Shown: positions 53,714-63,626 of the stretch, one piece after another
Layout of the letters: the number at the start of each line of letters is the position of its first letter
Position numbering within the stretch: position 1 is the stretch's first letter
From: Bradyrhizobium niftali
Lineage (GTDB): Bacteria > Pseudomonadota > Alphaproteobacteria > Rhizobiales > Xanthobacteraceae
Assembly: GCF_004571025.1 (NCBI RefSeq)
Contig: NZ_SPQT01000003.1
Coordinates: forward strand, 1 to 64,000
Direction: 5' to 3'
Length of the DNA: 64,000 nucleotides
Program-made: the position numbers and the translations under genes
Notes under the pieces: model-generated
What the model saw: the letters and a program-made list of their open reading frames with translations, nothing else
What the model was told of the DNA's origin: nothing
Databases searched by the model: none

Positions 53714-54460
53714 ATGAACAAGATCGATCTCAACGGCCGCGTCGCCGTCGTCACCGGCGGCGCGCAGGGCTTTGGCCGCGCCATCGTTCAGCGCTTCGCC
53801 ACCTCCGGCGCCAAGGTCGCGATCTGGGATTTCGACGCCGCACTGGCCGAGAAGGCGGCCAAGGAGATCGGCAGCGAGACCAAGGTCTTCAAGGTCGACG
53901 TCACCGACACTGCGGCCGTCGAGCAGGCGCGCGATGCGACGCTGGTCGCCTTCGGCAAGATCGACATCCTGGTCAACAATGCCGGCATCGCCGGCGTCAA
54001 CAAGCCGGTCTGGGAGACCGACCTCGAGGAATGGCGCAAGGTGCTGCGCATCAACCTCGACGGCCCTTTCATCGTCTGCAAGGCGATCGTGCCGGTGATG
54101 CTCAAGCAGAAATACGGGCGGATCGTGAACATCGCCTCGATCGCCGGCAAGGAAGGCAATCCCAACGCCTCGCACTATTCGGCGTCCAAGGCCGGCCTGA
54201 TCGCGCTGACGAAATCGCTCGGCAAGGAGCTCGCCGCGCATGACATCCTCGTCAATGCGGTGACGCCGGCGGCCGCGAAGACCGCGATCTTCGACCAGAT
54301 GACGCAGCAGCATATCGACTTCATGCTGTCGAAAATCCCGAAGGGTCGCTTCGTGCTGGTGGAAGAGCTCGCCGCGATGGTGAGCTGGCTCGCATCCGAA
54401 GATTGCGCCTTCTCCACCGGTGCGGTGTTTGATATTTCCGGCGGACGGGCGACCTACTGA
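53714..54460 (+). CDS. Second SDR-family oxidoreductase
   Basis: 248-residue classical SDR. Glycine motif TGGAQGFGRAI, NNAGIAG, catalytic HYSASKAGL, and NAVTPAAAKT after it. The Asp in IWDFDAA indicates NAD. Sugar 1-dehydrogenases (arabinose, galactose, fucose) and 3-oxoacyl reductases both look like this; the operon favours a sugar dehydrogenase forming the lactone that the pathway needs. ATG 53714 with GAGGG upstream. Next gene follows after 30 bases. Confidence 0.85.
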   Translation: MNKIDLNGRVAVVTGGAQGFGRAIVQRFATSGAKVAIWDFDAALAEKAAKEIGSETKVFKVDVTDTAAVEQARDATLVAFGKIDILVNNAGIAGVNKPVWETDLEEWRKVLRINLDGPFIVCKAIVPVMLKQKYGRIVNIASIAGKEGNPNASHYSASKAGLIALTKSLGKELAAHDILVNAVTPAAAKTAIFDQMTQQHIDFMLSKIPKGRFVLVEELAAMVSWLASEDCAFSTGAVFDISGGRATY

Positions 54461-54490
54461 AGCAGTGGCCGCCCCTGGAAAGGGCAGACC

Positions 54491-55663
54491 ATGCGGCTTG
54501 GTCGTCGGGATTTTGGGCGTCGGGATTTCGTGAAGCTCGCAGCGGGCGCAGGCGCGCTGCCGCTGCTGTCATCGACGACACTCGCGCAACTGGCACCCAA
54601 CCCGCCGAACATCCGGCCGCCCTCGCCGGCCGAGCGCGGCGCCATGGCACGGCTCGCGCACAGCTTCATGGACAAGTACGGCGTGCCGGCGCTGTCCTTC
54701 GCGATCGGCTATGCCGGCAACGTTGTCCATGAGGACGCCTTCGGTCTTGCCGATATCGAGCGGAACGAGGCCGTGACGACGCGGCATCTGTTCCGGATCG
54801 CCAGCGTCAGCAAGACGATCACCTCGGTCACGATCTTCCGCCTGGTCGAGGAGAACCGCCTCAAGCTGACGGATCGCGTGTTCGGCCCGGGCGCGCTGCT
54901 CGGCACCGATTACGGACAGTCGCCGTACTCTGACGGCATCGACCAGATCACGCTCGAACATCTGCTGACCCACACCGCCGGCGGCTGGAGCAACGACAAC
55001 CGCGACCCCATGTTCACCCACCCGCGGATGGATCATGCCGAGCTGATCGCCTGGACGCTCGCCAACCGGCCGCTGGACCGGCCGCCGGGCCAGCGCTACG
55101 CCTATTCCAATTTCGGCTATTGCCTGCTCGGCCGCGTGATCGAGAAGCTCACCGGCCAGCCCTATGCCGAGCATGTCCGCACCGACGTGCTCGCGCGCTG
55201 CGGCGTCACCGACATGACCATCGTCGGCAACACGCGCGAGCAGCGCCAGGCCGGCGAAGTCGTCTATTACGGTCAGGGCGAAAATCCCTACGGCATGAAT
55301 GTCCGGCGGATGGATTCCCATGGCGGCTGGATCGCGACGCCGTCGGATCTCGTGCAGTTCCTGATGCATGTGGACGGCTACACGAGGCCGGCGAATATCC
55401 TGCGGCCGCGCACCATAGAGGTCATGACCACCGCGCCCAGCTACAGCCCGGACTACACCAAGGGTTTTTGCGTCAACAAGTCGGGCAATTGGTGGCACAA
55501 TGGCAGCCTGCCGGGCACGAGCACGATTGCCGTGCGCACCCATGGCGGCTTCTGCTGGGCCGCCTTCACCAACACCAGACGCAGGAATTCCGACATGGAT
55601 GGCGATCTCGACAATCTCAACTGGAACATGGCGCGCCAGGTCGGCGAATGGCGGGTGGCCTGA
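54491..55663 (+). CDS. Serine hydrolase, beta-lactamase/esterase class C fold
   Basis: 390 residues. Twin-arginine-like signal GRRDFVKLAAGAGALPLL, so it is exported folded. Active-site elements of the class C beta-lactamase family are all visible: SVSK (Ser-x-x-Lys, about S97), YSNFGY (Tyr-x-Asn) and HNGSLPGT near the C terminus. Members act as esterases, lactonases, D-peptidases or beta-lactamases. In this sugar regulon a lactonase role is possible because no other lactonase gene is present; that is inference only. Confidence 0.82.
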   Translation: MRLGRRDFGRRDFVKLAAGAGALPLLSSTTLAQLAPNPPNIRPPSPAERGAMARLAHSFMDKYGVPALSFAIGYAGNVVHEDAFGLADIERNEAVTTRHLFRIASVSKTITSVTIFRLVEENRLKLTDRVFGPGALLGTDYGQSPYSDGIDQITLEHLLTHTAGGWSNDNRDPMFTHPRMDHAELIAWTLANRPLDRPPGQRYAYSNFGYCLLGRVIEKLTGQPYAEHVRTDVLARCGVTDMTIVGNTREQRQAGEVVYYGQGENPYGMNVRRMDSHGGWIATPSDLVQFLMHVDGYTRPANILRPRTIEVMTTAPSYSPDYTKGFCVNKSGNWWHNGSLPGTSTIAVRTHGGFCWAAFTNTRRRNSDMDGDLDNLNWNMARQVGEWRVA

Positions 55664-55666
55664 GCC

Positions 55667-56059
55667 ATGATCCGGGAAGGTGGATGTCTGTGCGGCGCGG
55701 TGCGGTTCAAGGCGGAGGGCGAGCCGCTCAATGTCCGCATCTGCCATTGCCGCTTGTGCCAGAAGGCGATGGGCTCGCCCTATTTTGCGCGCGCGCAGTT
55801 CGACCAGCGCGCGCTGACCGTCGAGGGCGACACCGAGCGCTATGCGTCGTCCGAGAATATCGACCGCGTGTTCTGCAAGCGCTGCGGCACGCGGCTGTTC
55901 GCCTGGCGGCGCAACGGCACGCTGGCCGGTGTGGCACTCACCACCTTCGACGACCGCAACGCCTTTACGCCGACCGAGCACATCTGGGTCTCGGAAAAGC
56001 TCGCCTGGCTGAAGCTCGACGATGGTCTCACGCAATATCAGACGACGATCCCGGCGTGA
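55667..56059 (+). CDS. GFA family (glutathione-dependent formaldehyde-activating type) zinc protein
   Basis: 130 residues. Two structural and active-site zinc clusters of the GFA/CENP-V fold: GGCLCGAVRF at the N terminus with CHCRLCQKAMGSPY, and KRCGTRLF in the middle. The name comes from formaldehyde-glutathione adduct formation in Paracoccus Gfa; most family members have unknown substrates. It begins three bases after the serine hydrolase stop and closes the plus-strand sugar operon. Confidence 0.88.
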   Translation: MIREGGCLCGAVRFKAEGEPLNVRICHCRLCQKAMGSPYFARAQFDQRALTVEGDTERYASSENIDRVFCKRCGTRLFAWRRNGTLAGVALTTFDDRNAFTPTEHIWVSEKLAWLKLDDGLTQYQTTIPA

Positions 56060-56210
56060 ATTTGTTCCGGCGCGGCGGCTGCGGGCCTCGCCGGTCAATT
56101 GCAGCGTGGCATTTCAGAATCGGCCACCCTATGTTCAGGGCAAGCGTCGCTGTACCGCCGGTTTGGCCGGACGGCTGCAAGGCCGCAGGCACAACCGGAA
56201 CGGACGAGCC

Positions 56211-56891
56211 GTGAACATTTCTTTCTATGACCTGTCGGTGTGGGTGCTGCCGCTCGTGCTCGCCATCACCTTCCACGAGGCCGCGCACGCCTTCGTCGCG
56301 CATCGGCTTGGCGACAACACGGCCTGGCAGCTCGGCCGCGTCAGCTTCAACCCGATCCGCCACATCGACCCGTTCGGTACCCTGATCCTGCCGGCAATGC
56401 TGCTGTTTGCGCATTCGCCGTTCCTGTTCGGCTATGCCAAGCCGGTGCCGGTGAATTTTCGCAACCTCAACAACCCCAGGCTCGACATGGTCTGGGTGGC
56501 CCTTGCCGGGCCCGCCACCAACATCCTGCTGGCGCTCGCCGCGGCCCTCGCCGTCCACGCCCTGCCCTGGGTCCCCGCCAGTTCGGCGCACTGGATCGTC
56601 GACAACCTCAAGAACGCGATCCTCATCAACGCGATCCTGGCCGTGTTCAACATGATGCCGATCCCGCCGCTCGACGGCGGGCGCGTCGCGGTCGGGCTGC
56701 TGCCGCGACCGCTCGCCCTGCCGCTGGCCCGGCTCGAGCCGTTCGGTATGCTGATCCTGATCGGCCTGTTGATCCTGCTGCCGCTTGCGGGCTCGCAGTT
56801 CGGTCTAAATCTTGATGTTATTTCAGCAATACTGCGAACGTTGACCGGTTATGTGATTCAAGCTGTTCTCTTCCTGACCGGCAACGCGTAG
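56211..56891 (+). CDS. Site-2 protease family membrane metalloprotease
   Basis: 226 residues from GTG 56211 (a frame extending to 56022 overlaps the GFA gene and lacks family content). Zinc-binding HEAAH (HExxH, about residues 20-24) in the first helix and the LDGGR motif in the fourth, characteristic of the short M50 family (site-2 protease) found in many alphaproteobacteria. Several transmembrane segments. Its substrate is unknown; such short enzymes lack the PDZ domain of RseP. It is followed directly by a membrane-anchored hypothetical gene. Confidence 0.88.
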   Translation: MNISFYDLSVWVLPLVLAITFHEAAHAFVAHRLGDNTAWQLGRVSFNPIRHIDPFGTLILPAMLLFAHSPFLFGYAKPVPVNFRNLNNPRLDMVWVALAGPATNILLALAAALAVHALPWVPASSAHWIVDNLKNAILINAILAVFNMMPIPPLDGGRVAVGLLPRPLALPLARLEPFGMLILIGLLILLPLAGSQFGLNLDVISAILRTLTGYVIQAVLFLTGNA

Positions 56892-57386
56892 TTGAACAAC
56901 GACACCCGAACACAACGAACACAAGCCGAAGGGCCAGAGGCCGACTTGGTCAAAGCTGCCGATATGCTGATCGCGCGACGCGCCGACACCCGAGCCCGTG
57001 CCGATTTTGCCACCTGGAAGATGATGGCCAAGCTCAACGGCTCGTCCGCGCTGCCACCGGAAGCCCAGGAGTTCCTCGCGAGCTACAAGAACCTGCTGGC
57101 GCGGATGAGCGAGGGCGAGGCCACCGAAGCCACCATCGGCGCGATCTACAGGGCCTACTATGCCGAGATGGGGGGCGCGGGAGCTCCGCCCGACGTCCGC
57201 CCCCGCCCGGCAGAGCCGGCGGCGGACAATGTTACCGCTTTCCGCCGTCCGGCACCGAAGCCGAAGACGACCAGCTTCTTCCGGGCTGGCACGGCCGCTG
57301 GAGCCCAGAAACGGCCCCTTCCGGTGGCGCTGATCTTCGCCTGCCTGGTCGTGGTCTATGTCGGCATCCGGCTCTACTGGCGCTGA
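56892..57386 (+). CDS. Hypothetical protein with C-terminal transmembrane segment
   Basis: 164 residues if translation starts at the TTG right after the protease stop; the first ATG is at 56964 (140 residues). Hydrophilic, partly Pro/Ala-rich, ending in a hydrophobic helix PVALIFACLVVVYVGIRLYW that anchors the C terminus. No family recognised. The gene directly follows the site-2 protease gene and a tail-anchored protein could be its substrate or partner; that is only a suggestion. It overlaps the tonB 3' end by 13 bases (convergent). Confidence 0.6.
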   Translation: MNNDTRTQRTQAEGPEADLVKAADMLIARRADTRARADFATWKMMAKLNGSSALPPEAQEFLASYKNLLARMSEGEATEATIGAIYRAYYAEMGGAGAPPDVRPRPAEPAADNVTAFRRPAPKPKTTSFFRAGTAAGAQKRPLPVALIFACLVVVYVGIRLYWR

Positions 57387-58201
57387 GCCGTCTTCTTCTT
57401 TTTCTTCTCGTCCGGCGGCTTGAACTTGATCTCGACGGTGCGTTCGAAGCGATCCTCGATCAGCTCGGTAGGCGGCACCGGGAATGGATCTGACTTGTGG
57501 ACCATGGAGATCGCAGCGGCATCGTAAGCCGCATCTCCGGACGACTCCACGACGTCGACCGAAACCACGTTTCCTCGTCGATTGAGCGCGAAGCTCACCT
57601 TTGCAACCTGGTTCCTGGGCTCCTTGCCCTCCGGATTGACCTTGTGCGCCGCGAGGTGCGCGCTGATCTTGCGGTTCCAATCGGCCGTCAGCTTCAGGAG
57701 GTCCTTGCCGATGCCGAGAACCGGCGCCATGGCCTTCTCGGCCTCGCGCGTGGCGTCTTCAAAGGTTTGCCGGTCCATGGCAATCGACTTCTGCGATGCC
57801 TCCATGGCCGGCGTTTCGACGGCGGCCACCTTCGGATCGTCGTCCTGTTCCTTCTTCGCCTTGTTTTCGCTGACGAGGCGATCGGGATCCTCGGCCTGTT
57901 GCGGCCGATCCTGGGGAAGCTCCGTCTCCTTCAGCTCGGCCTTTTGCTCGGGCAGCGCCGGGCGCTCTTCCTGCTCCTCAGAGTCCGTAGGCCCGGGCGC
58001 CCTGTCGGACTCCTGAGCCGGCGGCGAAGTCATCTCGACCGCGAACTCGGCCCCCGCGGCGCCCAACCCCTCGTCGCCATCGTCGGCCCGCAAGTTCGCG
58101 AGCGCGAGCGCGGCCCCGCCCAAATGGAGCGCGAGCGCCGCGACCGCCGCCAAAATCCAAAGCCTCCTGGCTGGTCTGGGTTCGAGTTCGACGTCAGGCA
58201 T
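57374..58201 (-). CDS. tonB: TonB-type energy transducer
   Basis: 275 residues, ATG 58201 with AAGGA six bases upstream. N-terminal transmembrane anchor (RRLWILAAVAALALHLGGAAL), a long Glu/Pro/Lys-rich periplasm-spanning segment (about 55-140), and a C-terminal TonB-like domain (VSFALNRRGNVVSVDVVESSGDAAYDAAAISMVHKSDPFPVPP). It transmits the ExbB/ExbD motive force to the outer-membrane receptor encoded in the same operon. It is the last gene of the iron-uptake unit. Confidence 0.9.
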   Translation of the reverse strand: MPDVELEPRPARRLWILAAVAALALHLGGAALALANLRADDGDEGLGAAGAEFAVEMTSPPAQESDRAPGPTDSEEQEERPALPEQKAELKETELPQDRPQQAEDPDRLVSENKAKKEQDDDPKVAAVETPAMEASQKSIAMDRQTFEDATREAEKAMAPVLGIGKDLLKLTADWNRKISAHLAAHKVNPEGKEPRNQVAKVSFALNRRGNVVSVDVVESSGDAAYDAAAISMVHKSDPFPVPPTELIEDRFERTVEIKFKPPDEKKKKKTAQRQ

Positions 58202-58221
58202 AGCAGTTCCTTGGCGCACCT

Positions 58222-58686
58222 CTAAGGCTGTGCAGCGCCCGCAACAGGTGCTCCCGCCGCCGCGGGAGGCCCTTCGAGCGCGACCAGTTTCACCCGCGTG
58301 TAACCGCCGGAGCGCAGCAGCTCCATGACGCCCATCAACTCGCCATAGGGCACGGAGCGATCGGCACGCAGGAAGACGTACTTGTCCTTGCTCATGTCGG
58401 ACATGCTGTCGAGGGTCGCGATCAAATCGGCCCGGTGGACGGAATCCTCTCCGATGGCAAGCCCCAGGTCGCGCTTGATGCTGAGATAGGTCGGCTTGTC
58501 CGGCTTCTTCTGCGGCGTCGAGCTCGACGTCGGCAAATCGATCGGCAGATCGACGGTCGAGAGCGGAGCTGCGACCATGAAGATGATCAGCAGCACCAGG
58601 ATGACGTCGATGAACGGCGTGACGTTGATGTCATGCGTTTCCGAGAAGTCGTCGTCGTCCTCGTTGTCTGCGAGCGAAACGGCCAT
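58222..58686 (-). CDS. exbD: ExbD-type biopolymer transport protein
   Basis: 154 residues. N-terminal cytoplasmic segment and one transmembrane helix around [24 protein letters not shown], with the functional Asp (DVILV) needed for proton flow. Periplasmic domain includes [32 protein letters not shown], a classic ExbD feature. It starts three bases after the exbB stop and is followed by tonB. Confidence 0.93.
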   Translation of the reverse strand: MAVSLADNEDDDDFSETHDINVTPFIDVILVLLIIFMVAAPLSTVDLPIDLPTSSSTPQKKPDKPTYLSIKRDLGLAIGEDSVHRADLIATLDSMSDMSKDKYVFLRADRSVPYGELMGVMELLRSGGYTRVKLVALEGPPAAAGAPVAGAAQP

Positions 58687-58689
58687 GGT

Positions 58690-59666
<977 letters not shown>

Positions 59667-59670
<4 letters not shown>

Positions 59671-60356
59671 ACTTCGGCCCAGTAGCGAATGAGGTTGTGA
59701 TAGATACCCGTCAATTTGACCGTTTCGGGATCGTCACGCCCGAGCCGTTCCACCAGCGCCTGTATCGCGGTGTCGAGGTCAAAGATCATGCTCCGGGCTT
59801 GATCGTCCCGTATCATGCTCTGAAGCCAGAAGAAAGATGCAACCCGCGCTCCCCGGGTCACCGGCGTCACGAGATGCAGGCTGGTCGAGGGATAGAGCAC
59901 GCAGTCGCCGGCTGGCAACTTGACTTCGTGCGAGCCGTAGGTGTCCTCGATCACAAGTTCGCCACCGTCGTACTCGTCCGGCTCGGCGAGGAACAGCGTG
60001 ACCGACAGGTCTGTGCGGATGCGAAGGCCGGTCAGGCGGTCGCCGCGGATCGCATTGTCGACATGCAGGCCGAAATGGTGGCCGCTGGTCGCCGCATAGC
60101 GGTTGAACAGCGGCGGGAAGATCTGGAGCGGGATCGCCGCCGCGATGAAGCGCGGGTTCGACGCCAGCGCCGAGATGATACGGTTGCCGAGCTTGCGCGC
60201 GACCTCGCTGTCCGGCGGCAATTGCTCGTTGCGCTTGACCATGGCCGACTGCGACCCAGCGGTGGAGCGGCCGTCCTCCCATTCGCTGGCGTCCATGATG
60301 CGGCGGAAATCCGCCACATCATCCTTGCTGAGAACGCGAGGCAGGCACGTCAACAT
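59667..60356 (-). CDS. piuC: PKHD-type Fe(II)/2-oxoglutarate hydroxylase, PiuC-like
   Basis: 229 residues. The jelly-roll iron ligands are HFGLHVDNA (His-x-Asp) and [14 protein letters not shown] (distal His, then the 2-oxoglutarate Arg). PiuC-type proteins accompany siderophore receptors in proteobacteria and are iron-regulated; the substrate is not established. The start is three bases after the receptor stop and the stop overlaps exbB, so it belongs to the iron operon. Confidence 0.9.
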
Positions 60357-60358
60357 GA

Positions 60359-62782
60359 TCAGAACTTCGCCGTTGTCACGAGATAGAACGCTCTGCCCGG
60401 TGCGACCGCGACGAACGGCACGGCGCTACGATAGAGCGTGTCGTAGTAGAGCTTGTTGGTGAGGTTCTGGGCGTAGAACTTCATGGTCCAGTTCTGGTCG
60501 ATCTTCTTCTCGACGAACGCGTCGAAGCGCCAGTAGCTCGGCAGTTCGTTGCCAGTGTTGGCCGCAAACGTGCCGCCGTAGACCTTGGAGCGGTACACCG
60601 CCTGGCCGCCAAGCTCCCAACCGCCGTCGAACTTGTACTTGGTCAGCATGCTGAACGACTGGTGGGCAACGTTGGCAAGCTGCAGCCCCAGATTGGAGGC
60701 GATGCCGCTCTGCGTGACTTTGGATTGCATCAGCACGAGGCCGCCGAAGATGCTCCAGCGATCCGTGATCTTGCCCTCGGCCTCGATGTCGATGCCCTGG
60801 ATTCTGTACGCGGCGCCCGAAGTGAGCAGGCCGTTGACGGTCTCGCGCGCGTTGTCCTTCGTGGTCTGGAACAGCGCGCCGGTCACCAGGAGATGACGAT
60901 CCGCCAGCTCCCACTTGGTGCCGATTTCGGCCGCCTTGTTGCGCTCGGGCCCAAGCAGAACAGTCGTGTTTGCCGGAATGCCACCGTAATCGGTGGCGGT
61001 CGCATCGAGCTCCGATCCGAACGGATTGGCCGAGGTCGCGTAGGCCGCATAGACGCTGCCGATCGACATCGGCTTGTAGACCAGGCCGACGTTGTAATTG
61101 ACGAGATCGTTGTTCTGCTTGAGGTAGGCCGAGTTCGTGGACGAGCTCTGGCTGTAGCCGTCATAGCGCACGCCACCATTGACGATGATCGTGTCCTGCC
61201 AGTTCGCGGTGTCCATGACATAGACACTGCTGGTGTTGACGCCGTAGCGCGTCGGGTTTCCGGCGAGCCCCGGAATGCCGAAGGGAATGTTGGTGTATTG
61301 CGGGGAGTAGAGATTGACCCCCGTGACGGCACCACTGCTGGTGAAGGGGCTCCCGGCCAGTTCCGACGCGAGGCCGGCGTAGCGGTCGATCGAGATGTTC
61401 TCGTTCGAATATTCGACGCCGAACACTGCGGTATGCTTGACCCCGCCGCTGTCGAGCTTGAACGTGGCCTCGTTCTGGTTGGCCCACACGTCCACGTTCT
61501 GGTAGCGGCTCTGCGCGCTCGCCGTCGTGGTCCAGAGCAGCGGATTGGGGCTGGTCGTGTTCGGGTTCTGCGGCAGCGTGCCGATATAGTTCAGCAGCGA
61601 GTGCTCGCCGCGCACCTTGCTGGTCAGCGTGATGGCCTCGTTGACCTTGTACTCGATCGTGCCGGTGCCGAAATCCTGCCGTGCGGTCTGGAAGTCGCGG
61701 TTCAGGAAGCCGTACCAGTTTCCACGCGGAATGCCGGCCGACGTCACCGGAACGTTGCCCTGCTTGTAATAAGGCACGCCGAAATCAGGATAGCCGCTGA
61801 GGTCGGTGTGAACGTAGTTCGTGGTGATCTTGATGTCGTTGGTCGGGGTGTACCTGGTCGAGATGAAGGTACCCCAGCGATTGTCGGTCACATAGTCGCG
61901 GCCCGCGACGTTGGCGTCCTGGAACAGGCCGCCCGTGCGCACCGAGAACGTGGGATCGACGACCTGGTTGACGTCGAGCGTGACGCGCTTGGTCCTGTCG
62001 GTGCCGAACTCGGTATCCATCCGCTTGAAGTTGACGTCGCCCGCCTGCTTGGTGACGATGTTGATGGCGCCGCCGGCGGTGCCGCGGCCGGCATAGGAGG
62101 ACGCCGGACCGCGCAGGATCTCGATCTGCTCGGTGAAGAAGTTCTCGCGGATGGAGACCGCAGGATCGCGGATGCCGTCGATGAAGACGTCGTTGCGCGC
62201 GTCGAAGCCGCGGATGAAGAAGCGGTCGCCGAACGCATTGCCGCCCTCGCCCGATCCCAGCGTCACGCCGGCGGTCGAGCGCCCGATCTCCTTCAGCGTC
62301 GTGGCGTTCTTGTCCTCGAGCACTTCCTTGCTGAGCACCGTGATGGTCTTCGGCGTGTTCAACATCGGCTCGGGAAACTTGCCCGAGGCCTGGACGTGGT
62401 CGACCTTGTAGGGCGCGACCGGATCGGAATAGGGATTCCGGTCCGCTTCGCCGGCCGGTGCCGCGGGAGCGGCCTGCTGGGCAGCCTGCTGCCGCTGCGC
62501 GGCGCGGCGAAGCGCGTTGCGCGCGCGGACCTGATCCGGCGTGGGCTTCGAGGCCGTCGGGCGCGGACGCTGGACCGGAGCATCGACCGTCACCGGCGGC
62601 AGGTTCGACTGCTGCGCCTCGGCGCCGCTCGACACCGACGCCGCCGCGATCAGGCTCGCAACTGCCGAGACCTTCTTGCCGGAAATGCCCGCGGACTTCT
62701 CATCCACCGGATTGAATGCTGCCACCGAACGCAACGACTTCGGTGCGACCACCTGACCCATTACAACACGCCCCATCTTCAT
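60359..62782 (-). CDS. TonB-dependent siderophore receptor
   Basis: 807-residue outer-membrane receptor, Fiu/FhuE-like in layout. Signal peptide ([20 protein letters not shown]) after an unusually long N region, a Pro/Ala/Gln-rich extension (about 60-110), then the plug domain with [32 protein letters not shown] and [18 protein letters not shown], and a 22-strand barrel ending in FYLVTTAKF with terminal Phe. It imports a ferric siderophore (catecholate or hydroxamate not decided). First gene of receptor, piuC, exbB, exbD, tonB; preceded by three TTCTAA elements. Confidence 0.93.
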   Translation of the reverse strand: MKMGRVVMGQVVAPKSLRSVAAFNPVDEKSAGISGKKVSAVASLIAAASVSSGAEAQQSNLPPVTVDAPVQRPRPTASKPTPDQVRARNALRRAAQRQQAAQQAAPAAPAGEADRNPYSDPVAPYKVDHVQASGKFPEPMLNTPKTITVLSKEVLEDKNATTLKEIGRSTAGVTLGSGEGGNAFGDRFFIRGFDARNDVFIDGIRDPAVSIRENFFTEQIEILRGPASSYAGRGTAGGAINIVTKQAGDVNFKRMDTEFGTDRTKRVTLDVNQVVDPTFSVRTGGLFQDANVAGRDYVTDNRWGTFISTRYTPTNDIKITTNYVHTDLSGYPDFGVPYYKQGNVPVTSAGIPRGNWYGFLNRDFQTARQDFGTGTIEYKVNEAITLTSKVRGEHSLLNYIGTLPQNPNTTSPNPLLWTTTASAQSRYQNVDVWANQNEATFKLDSGGVKHTAVFGVEYSNENISIDRYAGLASELAGSPFTSSGAVTGVNLYSPQYTNIPFGIPGLAGNPTRYGVNTSSVYVMDTANWQDTIIVNGGVRYDGYSQSSSTNSAYLKQNNDLVNYNVGLVYKPMSIGSVYAAYATSANPFGSELDATATDYGGIPANTTVLLGPERNKAAEIGTKWELADRHLLVTGALFQTTKDNARETVNGLLTSGAAYRIQGIDIEAEGKITDRWSIFGGLVLMQSKVTQSGIASNLGLQLANVAHQSFSMLTKYKFDGGWELGGQAVYRSKVYGGTFAANTGNELPSYWRFDAFVEKKIDQNWTMKFYAQNLTNKLYYDTLYRSAVPFVAVAPGRAFYLVTTAKF

Positions 62783-62882
62783 ATCCGCTCATTCACTTCG
62801 ATGAGCGATTGGGCTGTTGGTATCGACGGCAAAATAGTGGGTCAATGCGGGCAAGCCGCGAGAACGCTTGAATAAGTCCAGA

Positions 62883-62946
62883 TCAAAACGATTCTAATCT
62901 ACAGTTTCAAACGGTTCTAAACAGAGATTGGAGTCGTTCTAAAGCG
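62883..62946. promoter_or_regulatory. Array of three Irr/ICE-like elements upstream of the siderophore receptor
   Basis: CGATTCTAA (62889-62897), CGGTTCTAA (62912-62920) and TCGTTCTAA (62934-62942) repeat with 22-23-base spacing, i.e. about two helical turns. The middle copy lies in GTTTCAAACGGTTCTAAAC, an imperfect palindrome. They resemble the rhizobial iron control element (TTTAGAA...TTCTAAA) bound by Irr. They lie about 100-160 bases before the receptor start. Confidence 0.55.
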
Positions 62947-62988
62947 AGCGCGAAAAAAGCAGCTAATTCGGCGATCGCGCTCGCAGCG

Positions 62989-63228
62989 TCAATCACTGCT
63001 CGGCGGCTTCATCAGCGAGAACAATTCGTCGACAGTCTTGTGCGCGACGGCACGCACGCGATCGGTGCTGTCCATGCCGGCGATGTTGACGCCATTCACC
63101 ACGGCCTTGATCTCGTCGCGGAAGTCGGTGAGGAAGCGCAAGGGATCGCGCTGCTCGTTGGCGACGCGGGCGATCAATCCCGTGATCAGAATCTGACACG
63201 CGATCAGCTTGCCGTTCAATTCGTCCAT
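62989..63228 (-). CDS. Hypothetical protein, helical, 79 residues
   Basis: ATG 63228 with GGGAGCGCAGG upstream. The 79 residues are mostly alpha-helical: MDELNGKLIACQILITGLIARVANE, then RDPLRFLTDFRDEIKAVVNGVN, and DRVRAVAHKTVDELFSLM. One Cys, no signal peptide. The longer open frame upstream of this start is not credible. It precedes the receptor on the same strand, and an Irr-like TTTAGAACCGTTCT lies 74 bases upstream, so it may belong to the iron regulon. No function known. Confidence 0.65.
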   Translation of the reverse strand: MDELNGKLIACQILITGLIARVANEQRDPLRFLTDFRDEIKAVVNGVNIAGMDSTDRVRAVAHKTVDELFSLMKPPSSD

Positions 63229-63301
63229 CCTGCGCTCCCGTTGTGGCGCGCCGATATGAACGATGCGAATTTTCCTGACAACCGAAACACCGCCCGCGCG
63301 A

Positions 63302-63315
63302 TTTAGAACCGTTCT
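63302..63315. promoter_or_regulatory. Irr/ICE-like element upstream of the 79-residue gene
   Basis: TTTAGAACCGTTCT has the inverted AGAAC-C-GTTCT core (five-base perfect arms) of the iron control element. It is 74 bases before the 63228 start. Confidence 0.5.
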
Positions 63316-63528
63316 CGGAAAGCGCTCGTCCCACCGCTTTTGGCCGGCCGCGTGCCGGCCTTGCACCCAACTCGCCGCGCCCGCCCACACCGGTTGCGAG
63401 CATTGCCTCATTTCTGCACGCTGATCGCTCGCGCAGGGAAAATGCAGCACTGCACACCGGCGCGCCAGAGGGTTGCCTAACGGGTGCAAAGCTTTCCGAT
63501 TGTTTAGGATTCTCAACCGATAGTGCTG

Positions 63529-63556
63529 TTTACACTGGAACTTGGCGTGTATTATA
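63529..63556 (+). promoter_or_regulatory. Candidate sigma70 promoter for the RND adaptor gene
   Basis: TTTACA (63529-63534) and ATTATA (63551-63556) are separated by 16 bases, 70 bases before the ATG at 63627. Good match to housekeeping promoters by eye; not tested. Confidence 0.45.
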
Positions 63557-63626
63557 CAAGCGCCCTGGAACCCTATGATTGCCCGGTAATTCGTAGCTGA
63601 GGGCACAAGAGCCGACACGAGCCGAT

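Larger units (their letters stand above)
63229..63626. other. 398-base divergent intergenic region
   Basis: Separates the 79-residue gene from the RND adaptor gene and holds promoters for both: an Irr-like element at 63302-63315 toward the left gene and a sigma70-like promoter near 63529-63556 toward the right one. Inverted repeat GGCCGG...CCGGCC at about 63341-63360 lies between. No coding sequence is supported. Confidence 0.5.
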
